The position numbers were made by a program, and so were the translations under genes. A DNA stretch of 64,000 bases. Origin: Aptenodytes patagonicus. Its lineage: Eukaryota > Chordata > Aves > Sphenisciformes > Spheniscidae. Of the stretch, positions 21,564 through 35,110 are shown one piece after another. The first letter of the stretch is position 1. Each line of letters starts with the position of its first letter. Location: NCBI RefSeq assembly GCF_965638725.1, contig NC_134975.1, positions 2,802,179-2,866,178 on the forward strand, written 5' to 3'. The notes below the pieces were generated by a model. It was not told the origin of the DNA. It searched no databases and saw only the letters and a list, made by a program, of their open reading frames with translations.

Positions 21564-24500
21564 TCATGCATGCCCTGGCCGGACGCTGTCATCCCACCGA
21601 GACTCCCCCAGCCCCCAGCAAGAGGCATTGGGGCTGGGGTACCTGCTGCGCTGCAGGGAGGGTGTGAAGGGGGGGCACAGTGCAGGGCCCTCCAGGGACA
21701 TCTCCTGCAGGAACTGGTCGAAGTCTGAGCCAGGCGGCAGGTCCATGCTGGGCGGCATCCTGGGGAGAGAGGTGGCGGGGTGACACGGAGCAGCCCCCCC
21801 GGCCCCCCTGCTGACCCCCCATGCTTACCACCTTGGGGAGCTCTGCAGTGGTGGGTCCACCATCGGTGTGAACAGGGTCAATTCGGGCATCTCCTCGTCC
21901 TGTGGCTCTGGCGAGGGGCCCCCAGACAGCAGCTGTGAGGCCTCCCCCATCATGTACTGGTTGGGCATGAAGTGCCTGGGGAGCAAAGAATAGTGGAGGG
22001 GCTGACATAGGCCATAGCATACCTCCCTGCCCCCAGGGTGCTTGCTAGCCCCAAGGCATAGGAGGGAGGTGCTTGGTTTGGCGGGGCTGGGGTGGGTCTC
22101 CTTGTAGGGCGCATCAGTAGTGCAGAGCACTGGTCAGCTGGGGAAGGCCCCTCCAGGTCTGCTCGCCCCGGGGTGGTCGGGAGAACGGGGGGCAGGGCAG
22201 GGTGCTCCTCTCCAGCCGTGTGTCAGGTCTTACAAGGGGTTCCTGAAGGCAAGGTCTTGGCAGCGGGGCAGCGCAGGGTCTCCGACCAGGGACGGTGAGA
22301 GCATCGGTGATGTGCTGCGGGGAGGAGGAGCAGGAGCACTTGGAGGTGGGTGAAACACCACCTGGCCATGCCTGTGGGCAGTGGGGGGCCCACCCTGCCC
22401 CCTGCCCTGAACCGGCACCACTCCTACCTGGGGAAGGAAGACCTGAGGTTGTCAGAGACCATCATGTTGATGTCGCTCTCACCTGCAGGGTAGCCTGTGG
22501 GGACGGGCTGGGGGCAGAAGGGAGCAGGGGGGCTACAAGCACAGACACGGAGGGGTTAGCATCTGAGGGTGTTCTCCACCACAGCCCCCTCCCACCCCAG
22601 CACATGCCCGACAGAGCAGGTCTGCCTCTGCCCAGGGTATGGCCAGGCACAGAGCCGGGCACTCACCAGATAGGGCTGAGCACTGACTGCAGGCTCTCTG
22701 GGTGCAGCTCAGGCTGCAGCACGGGCAGGCTGAACATCTGAGCCTGGGGGGCCTCGGGGGGGCCCCCCGCAGCGCTCTGGGGCTGCTGGTCCCTGCAAAA
22801 GTGCATCATCCCCATCAGCACAGGCAGGACTCGCACACTGCAAGGTCCAGCCTCTGAAGAGGTGCATGTGCAAGTCAGTGCTTGCTCACGGAGAGGGTGG
22901 TGCGCTCACAGACATGCTCCACTGCAGCTCGGGATACCCAATGGGGGATTCCTCACTCACAAGCACATACCCATTTTGCCCGGTCAGAAATCCCCCTGCC
23001 CAGCAGCGATGTGCGGGCCAGCCCGGTGAGGTCTGTGCAAGACCTGGCCCAGTGCAGCTCGGCCCCACAGAGGGCAGCGCCTGTGCACACACCTCTGGCA
23101 CAGCCATGGCCTTGCACGCACACCCACCTTTCACTTTCCACTGTCATCTTGATGGCGGTGGAGACATAGCCCCGGCCGTCCTTGCCCGTCTGCTCTTCTG
23201 CTCAGAGAGGAGAAGCATCCATGAACCACCACCCCAGCACAGGGCCATGCTGTGCCAACCCTCTGCCAGCACTGGCCGCCCCTGCAAGCTTTGGGGCCAG
23301 CAGGACATGGGTGGAACCCAAACCCCTCTTCCCTCCAAACCCCTCCCCTGCTTCTCCCCACGGCATTGCTGGGGAGGCAGATGTGAAGCCCAGAGACCAC
23401 ATCTGCTCCCACCCACTCACTGTTGTAGTGACTCCCGAACGCCTGGTCCTTGGGGGTGTTGGGGTAGAGGTTGCGGAGCTGCCCTAGGTCGCGGATGCGG
23501 TCGCCAAGGGACCGGATGGACAGGTCCTTGGCAGAGAAGGGCTGGATGTTCTCCACCTGGCTGGACCCTGTCGGGAGACACGGCACAGGGCTCCATTGCC
23601 TGGTCCCCATAACGCCTGACGTCCCCAGGCCACAATGACACCTCCCCTTCACAGCACTGAAAGCAGACGCTGTCCCCCCATCTCACCATCCTTGCCCCGA
23701 ATGATGTGAGCAATAGTGACACCCCCAATCTCTGAGTCACTGAAGCGGAGCAGGAAGGTCCCGTCAGGCTCCGTGCTCAGGAGCTTGCAGACATACTGCT
23801 TGCTGATGAAGCCAATGATGAGCCTAGAGGGATGGACAGACGGAGAGTGGAGTGGAGGGGTGGGACCAGGTCTCCCCAGGTCTGGCCCTGGAGCAGCTGT
23901 GAAAACCTGCTTGGCCCCTGGGCACCTACCTGTCTGACCAGTAGCTTTTGAGGCATCTCTTGGTGAGGTCGAGGACTCCATCAAACCACTGCCAGAAGGT
24001 GAATCCCCGACCAGGCAGGATCTCCTGGGGCAGAGAGAGGGTGTGAGGCTCCCCAGGGCCACGCAGGCCCCTGCCCACCCTGGCCAGCCCTCCCAGTAAC
24101 CTTGTTGAACTGGGCCCAGGAGACGCTGCGGCTCTGGAAGTCCTCAAGGCTAGCGCTGTGGTCATTAAAGATCTTCTGGGCCAGGAAGAAGTAGTGCTCC
24201 TTGAGAAGCCCCTTGGTGGTCTGCACCTCCGCCATGAACTTCAGGTTCAGCGTATCGCACATCTTTTCCCAGGGCACCCGCTCGGCCACCACGAAGGGCA
24301 CCCGGTCCTGCGGCAGGGCCAGACGGCATCAGGACAGCAGCTCACCCGCTGCCCCATCTCAGCCTACCGCATCCCACCCGTGTGCCGATGTTCCTGCTCC
24401 AGACTGCTATCCATTCCCATCCCAGAGCCGGACCCAACCCCGGCATCCCAGCAGCTCCTTTACTCGCCCTGTGCCCCTTCCCTCTGGCTTGTGGCACTCA

Positions 24501-27500
24501 CAATCTCGGAGAAGGCATTATCCCACAGCACGGTTGCTTTGGCGTTATTGTCCTGGTTCCCATGGACGATGACCACGATGGGCAGAGACAGGACCTGGGG
24601 GCAGAGAGCGGCCCCCCCTCAGCCCTGAGGCCACCCAGAGTGAAGCGGGGCTGGCTGCCCTGGGACCACCTCAGGGGCTCTGCACCGAGCTGTCCAGCAC
24701 AGGGCCCGGATGTCCCGCGGGGGAAGGCTCAGCGCTGCCCAGCCCTGTCCCATGGGAGAGGGGCCAGTACCTGGAGGTGGACGGAAAGATTGCTGGGGGT
24801 CACGGCCACGGTGGTGCTGAATAGGACGGCACACTTCTCCTCCGTCACTGACTCGGACCCCTTCCGCTCGCAGCGCTTGATCTTCTTCAGCAGCTAGGGA
24901 GGGGAGAGCTGAATGTCACCCCTGGGCAAGCACTGGCCTTGAGGCCCCCAGCCCACCCCACCAAGACGGCTCTCCCCCGCGGCCTCTCAGCACCCCAGCG
25001 GAGCCCCCAGCCCGTCCCGTAGCCCCTGTATGGCCCATTGCTGGTGGCACTCACCACGTTCTTGAAGTTGGCACAGCAGGTCCCACTGGTAGGGTTGGTC
25101 TCCAGGGCCACCACGTTATGCATGATCTCCCCTGTGCTCTCGCTGGGCAGAGGAGGAGGTTGGGGGGGTGTGGCGGCGTGGCAGCCCCCTCACCCCCGCA
25201 CTGGCCGGCTGGCTGCTCACCTGAGGGTGTTGCTGTAGGCGCTGAGTGCCAGCTCCCGTGCCTGCTTCTCCGTCACCATGTCAGCCCGCACCATGTAGGG
25301 CTTGGCCGATGCCTTCAGCAGCTGGGGGCCCAGCAGGAACCGGACACTCGCCTGGAACTTGGTCTGGGTCTTCAGCACCTGTGGAGGCTGCTTCTCTACC
25401 AGGAAGGAGCTGGGGGACAAGGGGAGACAATGGTGCCTGGCACAACACCCCTGCCAGCTCTTCCACCAACCTCTGCAGACCTGCCTCACCCCTCTGCCAC
25501 CACAGCCCCCCCACCCGTTACCTCTTGACCAGGCTGGATAACACCTCGTTGAACCGCTCCAGGAGCCGGGGCAGCACCTCAGCCCCCAGCTCTGCGCTTG
25601 CTGCCATCACCTGCTGGTGCAGCTGGAAGTAAACCTCGACCAGGCTCTCGCACCTGCCGAGGGAACCACGGGGAAAGGGGCACCCCTCAGCCAAAGCACA
25701 GCCAGACCACCACTCTCCCAGAGCCCCTCAAGCCAGTGGGCTCCCCACTCCCAGGGGAGCAGAGGGGGCAGGAGGGTTGCTCTGGGTCCCCCGTCTCTGC
25801 CCTGTGCCGCCTCACCTCTTCTGCAGCGGAGCTAGGTTCTCCTCAAAGAGGGCCCCGTTCCCTGCCAGCTGCTGCTGCCTCTTCCAGATTTGGATCCTCT
25901 TCAGTACCTGCTGCTTGGCTGCCTCCAGCTCTTTCACGGCCTCGAGGATCAGGGTGGGCAGCTCCTGAGGAGCAGCACTGGCCATGGGGCTCTGCATTGC
26001 ACTGTCCCCCCAGCCCTACACCGTCCCCCCCCCAGGGCACCGAGACCCCCGGCCCTGCACTGCCTCGCTGCCCCAGAGCTGGTTTGCACCTTCCCTGGCA
26101 GGCAGGGCTTTCCCCCTGGTGCCCCAGACCCCCACTCACGCTCTCTGGGGGTTTCGTGTCTGTCTTCAGCTGTGGCTCCCGCACGTTCAGCTGCAGAGAG
26201 GCTGCGGAGGAAGGATGGGGGTGGCCCCATTAGCACAGGGAGCCAGCGTCTGCATTGCACTGCCCAGCACCCTGGGCACCTTCGCTGTGCCCCATGGCAG
26301 ACCCACACCGAGCAGGGATCCATCCTGTCCTGGCCCCTCACCTGCAGGGCTGTCCCGCAGCGCCTGGATCTCGCGGACGTGGTGCTGCAGCCGCTGCAGC
26401 CCCAGGCTGAACTTCAGCTCCTCCTGCCGCCGGTGGAAGCTGAGGGGCAGGTGGTGGTCCTGGGGCAGAGCACAGCAGGGTGAGTGGGGCCCGGAGCTGG
26501 CCCTACACCTCAGGGCGCCCTGGAAGGGGCAGGAACCACGCACCCTCTTGAGCACAGCAGCCTTCTCACCCTCCAGGATCGCTTTCAGGACGGCCACCAG
26601 CCGCAGTGGGTCCCGCCGGTAGGCATTCTGCGGGGGAGCCAAGCCCAGGGCGTTAGCGGGGCAGGACACACGCACCCCAGCCCTGGCCCCCTCCCACCCC
26701 ATTCATGCATTTCGGGCCCCCTTCCCACAATGAATGGTGCTAAGTCAGACTGTGGAGTTTCATGACCCAAAGCATGGGACAGACCACAACTCGCCACTGT
26801 TCTGACAGAGCTAATTTCCAGCTTTAAAACCACTTTAAACTGTGCATTAAAGAAAAAAAAATCAACTTCATATTAAAAAAAATCAAACCAAAGCAAATTC
26901 TCTATTTCTGCAAGCATCTCCTCGAGACCTGCCAGCCTGACACCTGGTGAAGATTCTCGCAGCTGCCCTGGCCCGGGTGGATCAACGCTTTCCACCGAAA
27001 ACAGGGAGAGGAATTTCCCTGCTGGCTCTGGCTCCCTGCGCCCCGTGCCAGCTCCTCCAGCCTTCGTGCATTTCCCAAATCAGCTACTTCCCAAAACAGC
27101 AGCAGAGTGCAATGGCAAACTGCTGGATGGCATGCTCGGCAGCTTCCCATGCTGGCTGGGAGGCAGCTCCGCGACTGACCCCCTGAACCCCTTGCATCTG
27201 CCTCACATCCTGACATAACACTGGCAGCCCCAGGCCGACACTGGGGCTCTGCTGGGGCAAACCCTGCCAGCCCCAGGGTTCAGGGGACATAAAGCCCAGG
27301 TTTGGTCTCCCACCAGCCAGTTTCCCACCACACTTCTCCCAGCTGCTTCCCTGACCCTGCGTTTACCCATCTCATAGGAGAGCACCCAGCTCCCACCGCC
27401 CACGTGGCAGCATCAACAGGCAGCACTTCCACTGCCCTCCACGGAGAGCAGCCCTGCCTCCCGGCCAGGAGGGAGGGCAGCAGGGAGCTCGGGAGAAATG

Positions 27501-29910
27501 AGGGTTGGCTGTTATAGGAGGAGGAACAGCGGGAGGAAGGAACATGGGAGGGTGGCTCTTCTTGAGCATTTTAAATAAAAACACCTAAGCTGAAACATCT
27601 GTGCATTTTCCTACAATTTCAAAAAGCAAGCAACAGTCTTGTTTTGGAAAGTTACCCTGTTCCCCAGAAGTTATTACTAAAGCAGACACCTTCCCAAATG
27701 TTGTATATTAAAAATGTCTGTTACCAAAAAAGCGGGGCTTTCAACCAGAACGGGGCTCTGGGAGCAAGCACCACTCAGCCCTTACGCTAAGAGCTTCATT
27801 GGCAGGAGAGAGATTACAGGGGTTAAATCTGCAATCACAGAAGGTGGAAGAGAGAGAGAGAGAGCGCACAATTCAAACAGACCTTGATAAAGAGAAACAG
27901 CCCAGAAAAAGAAACCCAGCATGCACACGCACACACAGCAGGAGGAAACACAGCACAACACATGGCATGGAGGAAGGAGAAATCAAACGCTCAAGCAGAA
28001 AATGGGGAACATCTGGTGAGGCGGCTGCCCGGGTGCTGGCAGCCAGGGGCAAATGGAGCCATGGGCCATGGGGGGCCAATGCACTCGGGGGCTCCCCACA
28101 GGGTCAGAGTCCAGCACGGGGCCTGGGAGGACGTGGCCACAGGGGGCAGCTCCCTGGGGGCCACTGGGCACTGAAGGGGTTGCAGAACCGTGGCAGCAAG
28201 GGGAAGCTGGAAAGCCCAGTGGCTGGCGGGGGTGGGGAGCCGAGGGGAACCACGATCACAGCTGTGACAGCCTGAGTGCTGTGGCAAGCTGGGGGTCAGC
28301 CCTGGGACGCAAACAAACCCCCTCCATCTCCCTGAAGTGCCCTGAAAACCCCAGTTGCTGAGTCCACACAAGCTCATTGCTCACAGCCAGCGCTGGCCTT
28401 GAAACAGGTGTCAAGGGGGGACGGGCTCATATCACCATCCCCTTTGAGTGGTAGCGAATCCAAAGCATAAAATAATCAAATATTCCTTGGCAGTAAGCCG
28501 CGATCCCAGCGCAACACGGCCCCGAGGGTGCCCATGTTCAGCCCTCACACACCTCGATGCTGCTAACTTGCTGGAGGATCTGGCACTGCTGCCCATCGCT
28601 GCCGGCAGCACTGCGGAGCTTCTCCAGCATGGCTGAGAGCATGCCGCTGGCCACGCTGGTGCAGAAGGCGTCCGAGCCATTGATGAACTCCCTGGAGAGG
28701 GGAAAGGGTTGGGTGGACAGGCACGAATCCTCCACCCTCTGCTGTGCAACCCTGAACCCCATGCTAGCCCCAAGGAAGGGGACACCTGCCTTCCTCGTGC
28801 ATTACCCAGTGCTGGCTGGATTTCCGGGGGAAATTTGCTGCGTGAACAAGGGCGAACTGTGCTCTGAGCGGGATGAGGCAGTTCTCTGGAGAGGACGTGA
28901 CCTCCTGAAACCTCTCCCACGCGTACACCCAGCTCCTGCATGCCCACCTGCCTTCACCATGCCTCATCCCTGCAGCGTGACCCCACTGCTGCACCTTGGC
29001 CTGAGCCGTGCTGTGGGTCCCAGAGCCACGTGCCAGGGACCAGCCCCCCTCACCCACCGCTGCAACGTGGCCTGAACTGCTCCTCTGACACCCAGCACGG
29101 CCGCAGCCTCGCGAGGCAGAAGGATGTGCCAGTGGGGCTTTCCTGCCCGCCTGCATCCTGGTCGTTGCACCATGCAAAGGAGAAGCCTGGGTGAGCCCGT
29201 AACGTGGATAATCAATCATTGCTGTTACTATTTCCTAGGCACAAAAAGGGGACTCTGGCCAGGCTGTGCCCATGGTTGCTGCCACTGCAAACACAGAGTC
29301 GCAGCAGTCCAGACCCCACAGGCACTAATAGACCCTGACCAGCCTCACCCGGATGGCTGCACTCTCTCTCCACAGGTCCAGGAGCTTCATTTGTGTCCAG
29401 TTTGGGGTCCTGAGGCCTCTCCTATGCTACACTACGCTGCAAGCATGCCTGCCTCTGCCCCTGGCCCTCCCTGCAGCCCCATCTCCTGGATGGGCCCCTC
29501 GAACCAATGCTGTGGTCCTGCCTCCGGCCCCGTCTCCTTTTGTTCCTGACCGGATGCCCTGTGCAGACCCCAGCCTCCTCACCCACCTCGTCTGGGGCCG
29601 TGGACGGGGCCCGTCACCAACATCTGCCTCTGCCCGCACGTTCAGACCTGATGGTCAGGTGCTGCCCGGGCTGGGGCCCCCAGCTCGGCTCAGCCCCCCA
29701 GGGCAGCCAGCCCCGGATGCTGCCCAGGCTGATCATGGGTGCGTGGGGAGCTGCACCAGGGCAGAGCAGAGCCCACAGGCACCAGGGGACTCACCAGGGC
29801 TGGTTCTCCAGCCAGTCAGCCAGGAGACAGCGCAGGCTGCGGGGAAACTCTGTGAAGAGGCCACTGAACTCCTCCGGCGGCATGTGGGAGATGATGCTCC
29901 AGAGGGACAT
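21564..29910 (-). CDS. STAT6: STAT6, signal transducer and activator of transcription 6
   Basis: Latent transcription factor activated by IL-4/IL-13 receptors through JAKs. Coding exons: 29795-29910, 28553-28691, 26544-26627, 26342-26459, 26140-26201, 25816-25964, 25522-25653, 25221-25409, 25055-25142, 24771-24893, 24502-24594, 24101-24307, 23930-24024, 23687-23823, 23421-23567, 23128-23197, 22667-22792, 22428-22532, 21829-21975, 21564-21759; 840 aa, human 847. Domains: N-terminal domain from [14 protein letters not shown]; coiled coil about 113-265 ([16 protein letters not shown]); DNA-binding domain ([20 protein letters not shown]); linker ([17 protein letters not shown]); SH2 with [12 protein letters not shown] (Arg558); phosphotyrosine Tyr637 in [11 protein letters not shown] (human Tyr641); then a divergent activation domain. 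The human LXXLL coactivator motif is replaced by FDQFL (789-793). The first coding exon extends to 29925, where an acceptor implies at least one upstream non-coding exon. Confidence 0.96.
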
Positions 29911-29925
29911 CTTGGGAACAGTCAC

Positions 29926-32900
29926 CTGTGGAGAAACAGGAGTGGGGACATGAGCAGGGAGCAGAGCAGCCTGGGCACCACGGGCAGCTGCAATGCCCTG
30001 CTGCTTAGCAGGGCTGGGGCTGCTGGGGAGGAGGAGCAGAAAGCCCAATCCAGGATCAGCCTCTTGGGCAATCCTGGGCAGGCAGGCAGGCAGCCCACTT
30101 GTGCCTTAGTTTCCCACATCTCTGGGGAAACCCTGCGCCTCCTGCTGTGGGCGATGCACAAGGACAAGTGGAGGGACAGGTAAGCGCTGCCAGTCTTGGC
30201 ACAGGAGAGATGGGAGAGCCGCCGGGAGGAGGAAGAATGTGAAACCCCAGAGCTTGGTGAGACTGCTCTGCTGGGGTGGTCTCAGTGAGGCAGCCTGGCT
30301 GCTCCCCAAAACCTCCCCAGCTGCCCCGCAAGGAAGGCGCCTTCCTGAGCACGCCCCAGCTGCCCCCCAGAAATGGTGGGCTCCAGAGCTCATGGAAAGC
30401 AAGAGGAGGACTGGAATGAGGCGCTAGATGGGAAACTCCGCAGGGAAGGCCTGGGCTGGAGGGGGTCACGGCCCAGCCCGGACCGTGGGTTCCCCACCAC
30501 CCCCTGAGTTGGGTGTTGCAACCCCGACAGTCCCTCCCCCTGGCCAGCCCCAGCCCCCCAGCAGTGCCTGCAGCCTGCCTGCTCTGTCCTGCCCACGCCA
30601 TGCCTCTTCCCGACAGCTCATTCCCTTCTTCCCCGCTGCCTGCCACTCTCATACCCTCCAGCCCCTGCTGGGAGCCTGCTCCCTTTCAGGCAGCCCTCGG
30701 GGCCCAGCAGGCAAGGGGGTTCACTGCACTGCCCAGCCCAGACGCACCTCGCTGCCGGTTCCCCTGGACCTGGCTGGGGCAGAGGCCGGATCCTGCGGCG
30801 GGGCACAAGGCACCAGCAGCTCACCGCCCAGACGTGGGGCCAGGGCGCCTCCGGGACCCCAGCCAGCCCATCCGCCCAGGGCTGGCTTCCCGTCCCCGAA
30901 AGCAAACAGCCGAGCAGGGAGTCACGTCACATGTCCTCGCGGGCAGCGCGTTCCCCACGGGTCTTGGCCGCCCTGCAAGAGCCAAGGCGCAGGGCGGAGG
31001 TGGAGCTGCCGGAGACTTTGAGAAACCATGCGAGGGGAAGGAAGCCAGCGTCACTAGGGCAACATCGCAGAGAGTGCAAAACAACCACAGCACGGCCTGC
31101 ACCCGGCTGGCTGCCAGCACAGCTCCAGCTGCCGCCGTTCTGTTGGGAGGAGGGGGCACACCCAGGGCCGGCAGCAGTGGCACGACCCCTGGGGTGCTCT
31201 GCTTCCCGCGGGAGCTGGACGATGCAGCAGAACCAGCCCTCCCAGGCTGCCCCGGCAGAGCCCCACGTGCCGCCCCAGGGAGGAACCGCAGCAGATGGAG
31301 GCCCAACCCCAGGGTACGCCAAGCCTGGCGCTTCCAGGAACGCATTTGCTTTTGACTCTGCTTGACTGGCCAGAGCAAACAGATCCCGACGATTTACTGC
31401 AGCGCAAAGCCTGAGGGCTGAGTTTACTCTGGAGGGGTCAATGCACGGTGGGAAACGCACCCAGCGACAGCCGGGAGCACTGCCCCACTCTCCCCACGGC
31501 CCCAGCAAGATCGTAGCTGCTGGCATGCAGGGAACCAAGACAAGAGGGAAAAAAAGCCTCTCATTTTGTGATCCTCAAGATGTAATCTCCATCCTCCTCC
31601 CCTATTAAAACCTGTATTTCTGCTTAGCCCTGGGAGGCAGCTGCTGGCTGGTAAGCAACCTGGAACGTAAGCTGGGCATGCCTGAATTTGCTAAGAGTCT
31701 GCAGCAGGAGATGCTGCACTCATCCTCCTCCCCAGTTCCCAGCTCCCACCAGCCCAGGGGACAACGATTTGGAGGAGCTCAGAGCGGAGACAGGCCCATC
31801 CCCTCCTGGCATCAGTCACAGCAGCTCCTTCAGCCCAGCCATGCCGTGTTTCCTTCCCGTCCTAACTAATTTCCATGTTTTCCTCCTCTGCTCCTTCTGC
31901 AGAACAGCCTTTCCCTGCCAAGACCCAGCTCCCATAATAATACCCTGGCTGGGGCTGTGCTGCACGGAGGTTTCCTTGAGAAGCCCTCGTGCCCAGCCCC
32001 AGCTTCCTGCACCCTCACAGAATCAGGCCACACAGGATTTGCTCCGTCAGCACCCCCACAGTGCCAGGGAGAAGGAAGCTGGGCAGCAGGTGGGGACGGA
32101 GACCCAGGCCGGGTGATGGAGCTGCCCCTCCTGTGGGGACCCTCACCCCGGGGCAGCCTGGCAAAAGCAGCTGCCGTGGCAGCTTCCAGCCCTGCAGCTC
32201 AGCGGTGCCGGGGGAGGCGCAGCTCCCGGCTCTGTGCTGCCCAGTGCAATGCACCTACACCTACTGCAGATGCATCCACTGCAGATGCACCCCAAGTCTC
32301 CCGCTGGCCCAGCCGATGAGGGGCTTGTACCCTGAAGGAGACACCCCGGAGTGGAGGCTCCGCGCTCCCCCCACCGAGCAAGGGGCCAGGCCTGCCTGGC
32401 ACAGGGGACAGCAGCAGGGAGGTGAGACCTGGCCAGGGAAGCCGGGGTTCAAGCCCTAAACAGCAGTGGGGCCCCCGCGGGGCAGGGCTGCCTCATGCTC
32501 AGGCCAGGAGCTGCCACCTGGGAAAACCCCACAGCTGCAAGGTGCCTCCGGCTTGATGGTGGGGCAGGATACGGCACCCAAGGAGGGAGAGCACCCGCCT
32601 GGGGTGTGCCCTGTACCCCCCCGCCTGCTCCCCCTTCCCAAGCCCCTTCGGTGCAGCCACTTTCGCTTCCTTCTCCACCCAAGGGGCCACTTCGCTTCCT
32701 TGGTGGGGCCGGGGGACCCCAGGCTGGGAGGTGAGGCAGGAGGAGCCTGGGTGCAGGAGGGGTTCAGTGACACCCATGCTCCCAGCATGGGCTTTCTGCT
32801 TACTCATCGGGCAATGGGAAACCAAGTCCACATCCCAGAAGCGAGAGCTGCCGTACATCTCACGGCTGTTACTCATTAACCACCGGCACTTCCTGGCAGC

Positions 32901-34187
32901 AGACCGCAGCCCCCCACCCTTGGGGCCACCTCTCCCCCCATGCCTGGGGGACTGGGACTGCGAGGGACCCCACTCCTGGCCAGCTCCTATCTGCCCTTGG
33001 CGATTTCCCAGCCCAGTACCAGAGGCTGGTGGGGGAAGGAGCTGGGGCTGGCAGCTTGTGGGCACACATGTCCCTCCATCCTCTCCACCCTCCTTGTCCT
33101 CCCAGGCACTGAACAGATATTTCCCTGGGGCTTTCTCAGGGACAGATGCTCAGAGGTTTTCCAGTGCTTGACACTCAGGACACCTGGGCTCTGCTTTAGC
33201 TTTGCCCCCACAGGGACGCAGCCCAAGAGACCTCGCTGCCTCTCGACACGCCTCAGTTTCCCCAGGGTGCTGGGGAGGCCATCACTGCTGGCGCTCTCTG
33301 GCCAAGGCAAGGGAACAGGACCACCGTCCCAGCCAGTGGGACGCTAGTGACAGTGCTGCAGGGAGGACACCATGGAGCCCGCATGGTGGCAGGGGCTGGC
33401 CACAGCCAGACGCTCTCTGGCAGTGAAAGCTCTTCTGATTCAGAGGAAGAGGAGCAGGGCCTTCCCCAGCTGACCCAGCCCCAGCGTGACTCACGGCATG
33501 GGGAGTCCAGGCTGGATCCAGCCCCCAGCTCCCACTCCAGGAGCTCGTTACTGTGGGGTCCGGGGGGTCTGGCACTCTCCACCACAGCCTCTGCCGGGCG
33601 CTTTTGCTTTGCCTCATGCACCCTTTGCCCCAAGACAGCAGGGTGCCAGCAGCTGCATCCACTTGGCAGCTGGGTGCTTTGGACTTTGGGCCTGGCAGCC
33701 CCACCAAGTGCCCGGCGAGGCATGGGCCAGGCTGCACCTCCACCTGCGTGACCAACAGGAGCCTCGATCGATGCCTGCCAGCCCAGCCTGCCTGCAGTGC
33801 AGGCAGCTGCCCAAGCTCTAGCACGCTCACCCTGGAGGCTCTACAGGGCCCAGAGCCCCTTCGCCATCCCACCCCAAAACACCCCAGAGAGGGCATGTCC
33901 TGGCCAGTGCCGGAACGGACTGTTGCTCTGCTCCCCTCCAGAGATCCCAGCTCATCTGCTGGAGGATTTGCCATGCTGCCTGGACCCCTGCCCACGGCCG
34001 GAGCCCTGCAGCTGCAGGCAGCCCCCACCCTGAGCAGCCCCACTCTCCAGCGGGCAGCACGCCACCCCATCCCGCTGCCGGGCCCGGGAGCGGCGGGGAT
34101 GGGGCCGAGAGCGCCGGGGAATCCCCCTGCCCACCGACACGGCCGCAGCCCTGGCCCCCTCAGCTCCCCGGCCGCAGCATACCTCAC
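29926..34187. other. STAT6: STAT6 5' intron (inferred)
   Basis: About 4.2 kb between the acceptor of the first coding exon and the CpG island that should hold the non-coding first exon. I see no other gene. One plus-strand stretch (about 33410-33475) reads as an acidic serine/glutamate-rich peptide, but no splice or start context supports it. Confidence 0.5.
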
Positions 34188-34830
34188 CTGGGCCTGCCCC
34201 GCTGTCACCGCGGTCCTCCCGGCCCGTGACTGGCACCCGAGCCCCCTCCCCGCGGGCGGGCGGCGGCGAGGCCGTAGAGGCCAGGGAAGCCGTGAGCCCG
34301 CCCCCGGGGGCTGCCGCGGCCGGGCCCCCGCGGACCCCCCGCGCCAGCGGCCGCTTCGCTCCCCCGGGCCCGGCCGCCGCCCTCCGGAGAGGGGCCCCGG
34401 CCCCGGCCGGCTCCCCCGACCGCGGGGCCCAGCCCAGCGCCCCTGCCCGAATCCTGGGCTGGGAGGTGGCAGGCGGTGGAAGAGGCCCCGGTGCCGCCGC
34501 CCGCCCCCTGTACCGGCCCCGCACCCCCTCCCTGTTACCTGGCGGGAGCCGCCGCTCGCGAGGGGCGGCCGGGCCGGGCCGCGCGGCCCCTCACTCCATG
34601 GCAGCGGCGGGCGCGGCCGGGCCGGCTCCCGCGGCTGCCCCGCTCCGGCGGAAAGCGCCGAGCACCAGGAAGGGGGAGGAGACGCGCGGGCGGCGGGTGC
34701 GCGCGGGGGGGGCACCGGTACCGGCCAGGCCTCGGAGGCTCCCTGGGACCCGGCCGCGGCCTCGCAGCGTCCCAGCCCGCCCCGCCGCTGGGCTGTGGCA
34801 CCCACAGGCCTCCCCAGCCCCACGTCTGAT
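34188..34830 (-). promoter_or_regulatory. STAT6: CpG island, probable STAT6 promoter and non-coding first exon
   Basis: CpG-rich block upstream of STAT6. It contains two good minus-strand donors: GGCCCAG with gtgaggta (exon edge 34188) and CCCGCCAG with gtaacagg (exon edge 34539). Either could splice to the acceptor at 29925. Transcription start not determinable from sequence. Confidence 0.55.
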
Positions 34831-34839
34831 GCCCACTCA

Positions 34840-35110
34840 CGGCCCCACACCTGCCCCATACCGCCCCACACCCACCCACTCATGCCCTGTGCCTGCCCCA
34901 TACCACCACCCGCCCATTCCCCACCCCATACCTGCCCCATACCATCTGCTCCCACGCCTGCCCCCACCCACTCACCGCCATACACCTGCCCCATATCAGC
35001 CCCTATCTATCCACTGCCCTCACCCACACATGCCCCCCACCTGCCCCATATCTGACACCCACCCTCGGCCCTGCTCCTGCCGCATATCAGGCCCCCCCCA
35101 CCTGCCCCAT
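34840..35110. repeat. degenerate minisatellite, CCTGCCCCATA core
   Basis: About six copies of an 11-bp core CCTGCCCCATA (for example near 34850, 34892, 34930, 34985, 35040 and 35101), separated by variable CCCAC-rich spacers. It lies just upstream of the STAT6 CpG island. Confidence 0.75.

Noticed and set aside
33410-33475. Acidic Ser/Glu-rich peptide on the plus strand
   Set aside because: Purine-rich low-complexity tract inside the STAT6 5' intron; no exon signals.
33282-34994. 570-codon minus-strand frame over the STAT6 promoter
   Set aside because: Begins in a glycine-rich translation of the minisatellite and continues through the CpG island; low complexity, no homology.
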